Below, in pieces: positions 42,682 to 50,099 of a stretch of DNA of 64,000 bases. Under the pieces are notes generated by a model, which was not told the DNA's origin, made no database searches, and saw nothing but the letters and a program-made list of their open reading frames with translations. Position 1 is the first letter of the stretch. The number at the start of each line of letters is the position of its first letter. The position numbers and the translations under genes are program-made. Source of the stretch: an uncultured Bacteroidales bacterium (GTDB lineage: Bacteria > Bacteroidota > Bacteroidia > Bacteroidales > Bacteroidaceae); assembly GCA_902800925.1 (NCBI GenBank), contig CADCGD010000018.1, positions 1 to 64,000 of the forward strand, written 5' to 3'.

Positions 42682-43695
42682 TTATTTGATGTCGATAACG
42701 GGAATGTTGTCTTTGTCATTGTAGTACAGGTTCTCACCAGCCATACCCCAGATGAAGGTATAGTAGTAGGTGCCGGCAGCAGCGTGCATGGACCACTCGG
42801 GCGACATGATGGCCTGTTCGTTGTGGAGCCAGACGACGCGCGACTCCTGGGGCTCACCCATGATGTGGGCAATGGTCTGCTCCTGAGGGAGGTTGAAATA
42901 ATAGTAAGCCTCGATGCGACGGCCGTGGGTGTGAGGAGGCATGGTATTCCACGCAGCGCCTGGGTTGAGCTGGGTGAGACCAAGCTGCAACTGGCAGGGA
43001 CCTTCCTCGAGGACGTCGTTGACGATGAGCTTATAGACGGTGCGGTTGTTGCACTCCTCCAGCGAACCAACAGGGCCCCAGACGGCAGCCTTCAGCGAAC
43101 CCTTGCGACCATCGAGGGTAATCCACTGGGTCTTGAAATGCTGGTGGGCAGTAGCGCTGTTGAGGTAGAACTTGGCGGGGTTGCTGGCATCCTTAGAGCG
43201 GAAGAGCACCTCTTTGTTGCAGTCGAGGGAGTTGCCCTTCTTGTCCTTGCCCAGATGGCCACGGCCAACGTAGAGGGCCTCCTTGGGCTGGAGGGGATAC
43301 TCCTTGCCGTCGACGATGACAACGCCTTCGCCAAGACCACAGTTGACAATACCAATCTCACGGTTGTAGAGGAAGTACTTCTCCTTGATGCTCTTATCGA
43401 CATCGAGTCCCAGCTCCCAGAAGTTCTCCAGTTTCAGGGTCTTGTTCACCGGCATAGCGCCACCGAAGATGAAGCGGTCGTAGTGGCTGTAGGTGAGGTT
43501 AATCTTGTCGGCCTCCATGACCTTCTCCATGACGAAACGCTCACGAAGGGTCTTCGTGTCGTAACCTTTCACATCCTGGGGATGGCAGGCGGTCTGGAAA
43601 CTAATGTGCTGGTCACCAACGGTGCGGTCGGCCTCCTGAGCGGAGACGGAAAGTAAATTGCTCATAAGCAGTAGCAAAAGAAATGTTTTTTTCAT
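42682..43695 (-). CDS. kduI: 5-dehydro-4-deoxy-D-glucuronate isomerase with signal peptide
   Basis: Isomerises 5-keto-4-deoxyuronate, the product of unsaturated uronide hydrolysis, to 3-deoxy-D-glycero-2,5-hexodiulosonate in pectin and glycosaminoglycan catabolism. The body matches Kdu[57 protein letters not shown] (zinc His/His/Glu), [19 protein letters not shown] (last His), [10 protein letters not shown]. It differs in being 337 rather than about 280 residues, with an N-terminal [20 protein letters not shown] signal peptide and an insertion near the middle (GKDKKGN). KduI is usually cytosolic; this one should be exported. Confidence 0.9.
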   Translation of the reverse strand: MKKTFLLLLLMSNLLSVSAQEADRTVGDQHISFQTACHPQDVKGYDTKTLRERFVMEKVMEADKINLTYSHYDRFIFGGAMPVNKTLKLENFWELGLDVDKSIKEKYFLYNREIGIVNCGLGEGVVIVDGKEYPLQPKEALYVGRGHLGKDKKGNSLDCNKEVLFRSKDASNPAKFYLNSATAHQHFKTQWITLDGRKGSLKAAVWGPVGSLEECNNRTVYKLIVNDVLEEGPCQLQLGLTQLNPGAAWNTMPPHTHGRRIEAYYYFNLPQEQTIAHIMGEPQESRVVWLHNEQAIMSPEWSMHAAAGTYYYTFIWGMAGENLYYNDKDNIPVIDIK

Positions 43696-43706
43696 ATTTT
43701 AATTTG

Positions 43707-43762
43707 TTTCGATGTTTCGATATTTCGATATTTCGATGTTTCGATGTTTCGATGTTTCGAGA
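43707..43762. repeat. 8-bp-period TTTCGATG tandem array (7 units)
   Basis: TTTCGATG/TTTCGATA/TTTCGAGA units, TCGA every 8 bp, filling the gap between kduI and the PTS gene. Reverse complement of the 34693-34796 array's words. Confidence 0.8.
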
Positions 43763-45127
43763 TTATTGGGCCTTATTCTCCTTGGCGATGCGGAGGCGGT
43801 TATAGACCACCATTGCCACCGTGATTAGTGTCAGGACACCGGCACCAATCCACTGCAGATAGGCCACGCACTTGTAGATGACCCAGCCGAAGAGCGACGA
43901 GGCGAAGTCGAGGGCACCAGCCTGGAAACCTTCGGGAATCTTGGCGGCAGGGTCGCTGGTCTGGGCATAGACCGTCTGGGCTGCCTGCGTAAAGGCAGGA
44001 GCCATGTCGGTAACAAACCACAGGCCAATGCCTACGGCGACGAGTCCGATGATGAGCGTCTTCACCACGTTACCCTTGGTATAGGGCAGAATCATGACAT
44101 AGATATAGAACATACCTGCCAGAGAGGCCAGTGGCAGGAACTCGTTGCCTGGCAGGACAACGGCCAGCAGCAAGGCCACGGGTATGAGGATGAGCGAGGC
44201 TACGAGGGTGGTAGGATGACCAATGACCAAGGCTGGCGACATGCCGATATACACCTTCTTGCCATTGAACTTGCGCTTCACCACCTCCTGCGTCTTCTCA
44301 GCGATGGGTTTCAAACCATCGATGAAGAGCTTGGTGATGCGGGGGATAAGCTCCATGACGGCACCCATGGTGACACCCAGGAAGAGTACCTTCTTGATGT
44401 CGAGTTGGGCAACGGCACCTATCAAAGCACCCACAATGACACCCAGAACGATGGGTTCACCCAGAACACCGAACTTGCGCTTCAGACCATCAGCATCGAT
44501 GTCGAGCTTGGAGAAACCAGGAATCTTGTCCAAGAGCCAGTTGATGACGATGGCGAAGGGTGTGAAGCTCTGACAGAACGGCTGTGGAATAGAAATGCCG
44601 TCCATATCGTCGTAGTAGATCTGGAAGCGGTCGGCAGTGAGGTCGGCCATGACAAGCGTAATGATGTAACACACAATGGCGGCGAAGTAACCCCATGCCA
44701 ACGACTGGTCCATGACAAAGTAGGCCACAGCACCGATGAAGGCGAAGTGCCAGTAGTTCCAGAGGTCGATGTTTACTGTGCGCGTGCAACCCGTGACGAG
44801 CAGCAAGAAGTTGACACCCAGACAGATAGGAATGATTAGCGCTCCGACAGCCGTGTTATAGGCCACAGCAGCGGCAGCAGGCCATCCCATGTCGAAGACG
44901 CCAAGCTGGAGGTCATAGAGTCGCGAAATCTCCGACAGCGGAGAACCGAAGTTGTTGGTGAGCAGGGCCGTAACGATGCCCAAACCTACGAAACCCACAC
45001 CGACATAGAGGCCGGACTTGAGGGACTTACCAAATTTCATGCCAATGCACAGGCCGATAATTGTGAAGAGAATCGGCATCATAACACTGGCTCCTAAGCT
45101 AATAATATAGCTGAATACTTGTTCCAT
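43763..45127 (-). CDS. PTS galactitol-type EIIC permease, orphan
   Basis: 454-residue integral membrane protein of the GatC/SgcC group (11 or so helices). Seen: LGASVMMPILFTIIGLCIGMKFGKSLKSGLYVGVGFVGLGIV, GWPAAAAVAYNTAVGALIIP, MSPALVIGHPTTLVASLILIP. No EIIA or EIIB gene adjoins it and no EI/HPr is in the window; such partners are generally scarce in this phylum (from memory). It may work as a secondary carrier. First gene of the operon with kduI and exuT, so a uronate-derived substrate is inferred. Confidence 0.85.
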   Translation of the reverse strand: MEQVFSYIISLGASVMMPILFTIIGLCIGMKFGKSLKSGLYVGVGFVGLGIVTALLTNNFGSPLSEISRLYDLQLGVFDMGWPAAAAVAYNTAVGALIIPICLGVNFLLLVTGCTRTVNIDLWNYWHFAFIGAVAYFVMDQSLAWGYFAAIVCYIITLVMADLTADRFQIYYDDMDGISIPQPFCQSFTPFAIVINWLLDKIPGFSKLDIDADGLKRKFGVLGEPIVLGVIVGALIGAVAQLDIKKVLFLGVTMGAVMELIPRITKLFIDGLKPIAEKTQEVVKRKFNGKKVYIGMSPALVIGHPTTLVASLILIPVALLLAVVLPGNEFLPLASLAGMFYIYVMILPYTKGNVVKTLIIGLVAVGIGLWFVTDMAPAFTQAAQTVYAQTSDPAAKIPEGFQAGALDFASSLFGWVIYKCVAYLQWIGAGVLTLITVAMVVYNRLRIAKENKAQ

Positions 45128-45175
45128 GAATCAATAATTATCGATAATTTTGTTTTGTTTTAGCCTATTCGAGTG

Positions 45176-45183
45176 CAAAGATA
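45176..45183 (-). promoter_or_regulatory. -7 box of the uronate operon
   Basis: Minus-strand TATCTTTG, about 48 nt before the start at 45127. Confidence 0.55.
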
Positions 45184-45186
45184 ATA

Positions 45187-45224
45187 AAAAAACAGCGAAA
45201 GACGTGTATCTTTCGTTGTTTTTT
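45187..45224 (-). terminator. Terminator of the GSCFA/murF-alr operon
   Basis: 16-bp stem (45187-45202 with 45209-45224, one G-T pair) with A- and T-rich ends; read leftward from the murF-alr stop at 45264. Confidence 0.85.
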
Positions 45225-45263
45225 CTTACTAAAACGTTTTCAGAGGAAACAAATCGCCTTTAG

Positions 45264-47744
45264 CTAGTCCTGGAAATAGACCTTCTTGACGCGATTGCTG
45301 ACACTGGTCATTACCTCATAGGGAATGGTGTCGAGCACATCGGAAAGCACAGTAATTGGCAGGTGTTCACCAAAGATTTCCACCATGTCGCCCTCATGCA
45401 CATCAGGAATATCCGTCACATCAATCATGGCCACATCCATGCAGATGTTACCCACATATGGCGCCTTCTGACCATTGACCAGACAGTAGCCGGCACCACG
45501 ACCGAGGTGACGGTTCAGACCATCGGCATAGCCAATAGGGATGGCGGCTATCAAGCTGTCGCGCGTCAGGACACCCTTGCGACTATAACCTACTGTCTCC
45601 TCCTTAGGAACGTGGCGCAACTGGAGGATGGTGGTCTTAAGCGTCGAGACGGTATGCAGCATGCGATTGTCGCGAGGATCAACGCCATAGAGGCCAAGAC
45701 CAAGGCGACACATATCCATCTGACGCTCAGGGAAATGCTCGATGGCTGCGCTGTTGTCCATGTGACGGAGAATCTTGTGACTGAAAGCGGCCTGCAACTG
45801 ACGGCTGGCCTTGTCGAACTTCTCGAACTGCATGGCAGAGAAGTTGTCGAAGTCGTCGCTGTCAGACCCAACGAAGTGGGAGAAGACGGAACGTGGAATG
45901 ATGGCATTCTGAGCCTTGAGACGACAGATAACCTCGTCGATATCCTTCTCTGGGTCAAAGCCCAAGCGATGCATACCTGTATCGAGCTTGATATGCACAG
46001 GCCAACCCGTAATTCCTTGCTGTTCAGCAGCATGGATGAGGGCATCCATCAAGCGGAAAGAGTAGACCTCAGGCTCCAGGTCGTAGTCGAACATGGTCTT
46101 GAAGGCCGTCATCTCCGGATTCATAATCATGATGTTCTGCGTGATGCCATGATGGCGAAGGGTGACGCCCTCGTCAGCAACAGCAACAGCGAGATAGTCG
46201 ACGCGATGGTCCTGAAGGGTCTTGGCAACCTCTACAGCACCAGCACCATAGGCATCGGCCTTCACCATGCAGACCAGCTTGGTCTCGGGTTTCAGGAAGG
46301 AGCGGTAGTAGTTGAGGTTGTCGACCACAGCGTTGAGGTTAACCTCGAGGATGGTCTCGTGAACCTTCTGCTCCAACAGTTCCGTGATGCGGTCGAAGCC
46401 GAAAGGACGGGCACCCTTGATGAGGATAACCTCGTCGTGCAGCGAGCGGAACACATCGCTGGCAAGCAACTGGTCGGTGGTAGCGAAAAAGTGCTGGGCA
46501 GGAAGCGTGAAGACACCTTTCTGACCACTAATGTGTGAGCCTACTGCCAGCAAGTGACTGATGCCACGCTCCATGCAGAGGCTGTTGACCTTGCAGTAGA
46601 GTTCGTAGTCGGACAACCCACTCTGGAAGATGTCAGAGAGAATGAGTACACCACCCTTGGACTGCGTTCTGCGCGCCATGAAGTCGAGGGCAATATCCAA
46701 GGAGTTGATGTCGCTATTATACGAGTCGTTAATGAGAATACAACCATGCTGTCCCTCTTTCACCTCCAGACGCATGGCAACAGGTTCGAGACGAGCCATG
46801 CGCTCTGACAATTCATCGGGAGTAAGGCCCAGATAAAGAGCCACCGCTGCACAGGCGAAAGAACACTGCAGAGAGGCCTCATCGAAGAAAGGAAGACAAT
46901 AAGAAGCTCGCGTACCTTTATATATATAAGAGACAGTGGTGAGGGGTGAGGGGTTAGAGGTGAGAGACACTTTTTCTATATAGAGCGGAGCAGAGGGGTT
47001 CTCGCGACTCCATCCAATCTTCTCGCCCTTGAATTCCGAACGGCGAATGCAGCGACTGACAACATCGTCGTCGCTATTATACGCCATCACCTTGGCATTA
47101 CGGAACAGCTGCATTTTCTCCATGCATTTTTCCTCCAAAGAGCGGAAGTTCTCCTGATGGGCAGGGCCTAAAGAGGTTAGGATGCCAATGGTGGGCTGGA
47201 TAATATCTGCAAGTGCTTCCATCTCGTCAGGCTGACTGATGCCTGCCTCGAAGAGTCCCACCTGTGTCTGTTCATTGAGCAGCCAGACAGAGAGCGGGAC
47301 ACCTATCTGGGAGTTATAGCTCTTCGGTGAACGGGTCACGGTCATAGAAGGAGAAAGCAATTGGTTAAGCCACTCCTTGACCATTGTCTTACCATTTGAC
47401 CCCGTAATACCCACGATAGGGATGTCGAACTCGTCGCGGTGACGCTCCGCCAAGCGCTGGAGAGCAGCAAGGGGAGAAGGAACCACGAGGAAGTTGGCCC
47501 CCTCCAACCTCCCCCAAAGGGGGGCGGCATCTGCGGAAACGACGAAGTTGCGGACACCACGGCGATAGAGGTCGTCGATATAGCGGTGACCATCGTTGCG
47601 GGTGGTTTTCAAAGCAAAAAACAGTGTTTCTTCAGGAAAACAAAGTGAACGGCTGTCAGTAAGCAGCCAGCCTATAGTGGCGTCGGCAGTGCCGATGCGT
47701 CGCGCTCCAATGAGCGTAGTAATCTTTTCTATGGTGTAATTCAT
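45264..47744 (-). CDS. murF-alr: Bifunctional MurF ligase / alanine racemase
   Basis: Fusion known in Bacteroidetes joining two peptidoglycan enzymes. The N-terminal MurF part (about 1-450) adds D-Ala-D-Ala to UDP-MurNAc-tripeptide: ATP loop VGITGSNGKTMVKEW and later INDSYNSDINSLDIAL. The C-terminal PLP-dependent racemase (about 460-826) has the PLP-lysine motif VCMVKADAYGAG and GYSRKGVLTRDSLIAAIPIGYADG with the catalytic Tyr. 826 residues, normal. Residues about 260-270 (LTSNPSPLTT) come from a dispersed repeat. Its ATG overlaps the GSCFA stop by 4 nt. Confidence 0.94.
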   Translation of the reverse strand: MNYTIEKITTLIGARRIGTADATIGWLLTDSRSLCFPEETLFFALKTTRNDGHRYIDDLYRRGVRNFVVSADAAPLWGRLEGANFLVVPSPLAALQRLAERHRDEFDIPIVGITGSNGKTMVKEWLNQLLSPSMTVTRSPKSYNSQIGVPLSVWLLNEQTQVGLFEAGISQPDEMEALADIIQPTIGILTSLGPAHQENFRSLEEKCMEKMQLFRNAKVMAYNSDDDVVSRCIRRSEFKGEKIGWSRENPSAPLYIEKVSLTSNPSPLTTVSYIYKGTRASYCLPFFDEASLQCSFACAAVALYLGLTPDELSERMARLEPVAMRLEVKEGQHGCILINDSYNSDINSLDIALDFMARRTQSKGGVLILSDIFQSGLSDYELYCKVNSLCMERGISHLLAVGSHISGQKGVFTLPAQHFFATTDQLLASDVFRSLHDEVILIKGARPFGFDRITELLEQKVHETILEVNLNAVVDNLNYYRSFLKPETKLVCMVKADAYGAGAVEVAKTLQDHRVDYLAVAVADEGVTLRHHGITQNIMIMNPEMTAFKTMFDYDLEPEVYSFRLMDALIHAAEQQGITGWPVHIKLDTGMHRLGFDPEKDIDEVICRLKAQNAIIPRSVFSHFVGSDSDDFDNFSAMQFEKFDKASRQLQAAFSHKILRHMDNSAAIEHFPERQMDMCRLGLGLYGVDPRDNRMLHTVSTLKTTILQLRHVPKEETVGYSRKGVLTRDSLIAAIPIGYADGLNRHLGRGAGYCLVNGQKAPYVGNICMDVAMIDVTDIPDVHEGDMVEIFGEHLPITVLSDVLDTIPYEVMTSVSNRVKKVYFQD
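46935..46967. repeat. GGTGAGGGGTGAG-type dispersed word inside murF-alr
   Basis: Repeating GTGAGGGG/GTTAGAGG words, translated as SNPSPLTT on the minus strand. Confidence 0.5.
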
Positions 47745-48583
47745 AATGCTAAATGAGGATATTTCTTTTTTAGTTCAGCAACCTTCGCCAGAGTCTGTTC
47801 ATGGAAGGCGCGATATTCTGCGGAGTCGGCATTGAAGGGTTTGTGGGCCAGCGCCTGTTTGAGTGGGCGCCACTCAACAAGGAAATCCTTTGCCGTCTGC
47901 GAAAAGTAAGTATCAACGAGGCGCTCCCAGATATACTCCACTGCCTGGTCGGAAGGGTGAAGCATGTCGGCAGCATAGAAGCGATAGTCGCGGAGCTCGT
48001 CCATCACTATTTCATAGGCAGGGAAGTAAGAAAGTGAAGAGTGAAGAGTGAAGAGTGAAGAATGAGAAACAATTTCTTGCACGGCGAGGAGAAGCGTGGC
48101 CTTGGACAGCTGGTTCTCGTGGTAGCCGTATTTGCGGTATCGGATGGGGCTAACGGTGAGGACTACCTGAACAGCAGGGTTCATTTCACGGAGAAGAGCA
48201 ATCGACTGGCGAAGGTAGTCGGCACACTGGTCAACAGAGAGTTCTTCTTCCTGAAAAAGAGTTTGCGGCCGTTTCTCGCAGTTGTCAACGATTTCTCCAG
48301 TCTCCTTAAGACGGTAGACGTGGTTGGTGCCAAGGGTAAGAAAGGCAACACAAGGAGCCGTCGGAGAAGCGGCAGAAGTATCGCCGGCCAAGCGCTGGAC
48401 GGTGTGGAGAATGCTGGCGGGGTTATACATCACGCCAAAAGGATTGACAGTGGCAGGGAAGGTCTCTTGTCGGAAGCGCTGTCCGATAGCGTCAGCAAAG
48501 CAGGACCCCACGAAGAGCATCTCTTCACAGGGTTCGATGAAAAAAGTCGGTTTCCCAATAGTTACTTGTGTACGGAACTCCAT
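47741..48583 (-). CDS. GSCFA domain protein
   Basis: 280 residues from 48583 (MEFRTQVTIGKPTFFIEPC). The family signature appears as FVGSCFADAIGQRF near residue 24. GSCFA is an SGNH-hydrolase-like fold; Ser in GSCFA would be the nucleophile, NPFGVMYNPASI and the LTVSPIRYRK segment are family-typical, and HPSDQAVEYIWERLVDTYF carries the likely Asp/His end. Its role is unknown; in Bacteroidetes it is often next to alr, and this gene overlaps murF-alr by 4 nt. Residues 173-184 (SLFTLHSSLS) are a dispersed-repeat insertion. No signal peptide. Confidence 0.85.
   Translation of the reverse strand: MEFRTQVTIGKPTFFIEPCEEMLFVGSCFADAIGQRFRQETFPATVNPFGVMYNPASILHTVQRLAGDTSAASPTAPCVAFLTLGTNHVYRLKETGEIVDNCEKRPQTLFQEEELSVDQCADYLRQSIALLREMNPAVQVVLTVSPIRYRKYGYHENQLSKATLLLAVQEIVSHSSLFTLHSSLSYFPAYEIVMDELRDYRFYAADMLHPSDQAVEYIWERLVDTYFSQTAKDFLVEWRPLKQALAHKPFNADSAEYRAFHEQTLAKVAELKKKYPHLAL
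48033..48062. repeat. AGTGAAGAGTGAAG word repeat inside the GSCFA gene
   Basis: AGTGAAG units about every 7-10 bp; minus-strand translation SLFTLHSSL. Same word family as TTCACTC at 38771. Confidence 0.55.
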
Positions 48584-48616
48584 CACTTTACTTGTAAAAA
48601 CGGCATAACCACGCTG

Positions 48617-48648
48617 CAAAGATACATATTTTATATCAACTATACAAA
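48617..48648 (-). promoter_or_regulatory. Promoter of the GSCFA/murF-alr operon
   Basis: Minus strand: TTTG (48645-48648), 20 bp, TATCTTTG (48617-48624); leader about 30 nt. Confidence 0.65.
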
Positions 48649-48665
48649 AAAGAAGGCAACAGATT

Positions 48666-48696
48666 ATTGAAAAACAAATATTATTTTGTATCTTTG
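48666..48696 (+). promoter_or_regulatory. Promoter of the FucP-like gene
   Basis: ATTG (48666-48669), 19 bp, TATCTTTG (48689-48696), ATG at 48717. Confidence 0.65.
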
Positions 48697-48716
48697 CCGA
48701 ACAAAAGACCAAGACT

Positions 48717-50099
48717 ATGGAAACAACGACACGAGAGCACAGTTTTTTACATATTGACGACAAGAATCAGTTGACGGCCTGGTGGCTTATTACTATCTGC
48801 TTTGCCCTGTGGGGGGTAGCCAGTAGTGTAACAACACCATTGATGGGTTCATTCTCCAAAGTATTCCGCATCACTACAGGTGAAGCCTCGTTAGTTTCCG
48901 TATTCTACCATCTGGGCTACTTCTGCGTAGCCATCCCTGCAGCACTGCTCATCCAGAAATACAGTTACAAATGGGGCATCGTGGCTGGTCTGATATTTTT
49001 CGCCTTCGGTACGATAGCCTTTGTACCCTCTCGGTGGATTGGCAGCTACTATCCTTTCCTGTCGGCTTATTTTATCATGACTTGCGGACTATCATTCCTG
49101 CAAACCTGCTGTAATCCCTATGTCTATTGCCTGGGAGACAAACGGCATGGCATTCTCCGCATTAACGCTTCTCAGACCTTCAATGCCTTGGGCAACTTAG
49201 GTGGATGGCTGCTGGCCAGTGAGGTTTTCTCAAAAATGAGTCCTATCGATGCCCAACATCGCATGACCATGTCCATGCAACAGTTCAATGCCATCAAAGA
49301 CCATGACCTAGGGGTGATCATACAGCCTTACATCGTGATGGGTATTATCGTGATAGCACTGCTTGCCTTGATCATGATTGTCAAAATTCCTGAGCCCGCT
49401 GGCATCCGTGTCTCTCGAAAACTGCGCGACCGCATCAGCTTATTAGTCGCCAACAAGAACTACAGGAATGGAGTCATTGCCGAGTTCTGCTATGTCGGTG
49501 CCGAATTGATGTGCTGGACGTTTATTATCCAATACGCCACCCGAATCTTTACAGCTGAAGGTATGACAGAACAGGTCTGCATTCAGGAGGTACAGAAGTT
49601 TACCTTCCTGTCGCTACTATTCTTTGCCATAGGACGTATTTGTTCCACATGGCTGATGCGCTGGTTCAGTGCCAGCAGAATGCTTGCCTTTGCAGGTGTT
49701 ATCGCAATGGTAGCCATCATTGGAACTATACTCTTTACCGACCGCAACGGCTTGTATTGTCTGGTAATTGTCAGTGGTTGTATGTCACTAATGTTCCCCA
49801 CCATCTTCGGTATATCCATGCAGGGATTAGGTGACCACGTAAAAGTAGGCAGTGCCGGTCTGATTATGGCCATCTTGGGCGGTTCGGTTTTTCCACTGCT
49901 CCAAATGGGTATTATCAACAGCGGCATCACCCTGTTGGGTGTACCCAGCATCAACGTATCGTTCCTGCTGGTACTATGCTGCTTTGGCGTTGTGACATGG
50001 TATGGCCATCAGGCCTACGTTCGTTTCCGTCTTAATCCTGAGGAGTCTGCTGACGACGACGATGACGATATGTTGTCCATGCCAGTGCCAATAGAATAA
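48717..50099 (+). CDS. FucP-family sugar:proton symporter (MFS)
   Basis: 460-residue 12-helix carrier of the L-fucose permease group, importing a hexose or pentose with protons. Seen: LITICFALWGVASSVTTPLMGSF in the first helix, GVIAEFCYVGAELMCWTFIIQY (conserved FxYVGxE in helix 7), and FPTIFGISMQGLGDHVKVGSAGLIMAILGG. Substrate cannot be assigned; fucose, glucose/galactose and N-acetylglucosamine carriers share this family. The hydrophilic tail (ADDDDDD) overlaps 68 bp of the convergent YfhO gene. Confidence 0.85.
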   Translation: METTTREHSFLHIDDKNQLTAWWLITICFALWGVASSVTTPLMGSFSKVFRITTGEASLVSVFYHLGYFCVAIPAALLIQKYSYKWGIVAGLIFFAFGTIAFVPSRWIGSYYPFLSAYFIMTCGLSFLQTCCNPYVYCLGDKRHGILRINASQTFNALGNLGGWLLASEVFSKMSPIDAQHRMTMSMQQFNAIKDHDLGVIIQPYIVMGIIVIALLALIMIVKIPEPAGIRVSRKLRDRISLLVANKNYRNGVIAEFCYVGAELMCWTFIIQYATRIFTAEGMTEQVCIQEVQKFTFLSLLFFAIGRICSTWLMRWFSASRMLAFAGVIAMVAIIGTILFTDRNGLYCLVIVSGCMSLMFPTIFGISMQGLGDHVKVGSAGLIMAILGGSVFPLLQMGIINSGITLLGVPSINVSFLLVLCCFGVVTWYGHQAYVRFRLNPEESADDDDDDMLSMPVPIE

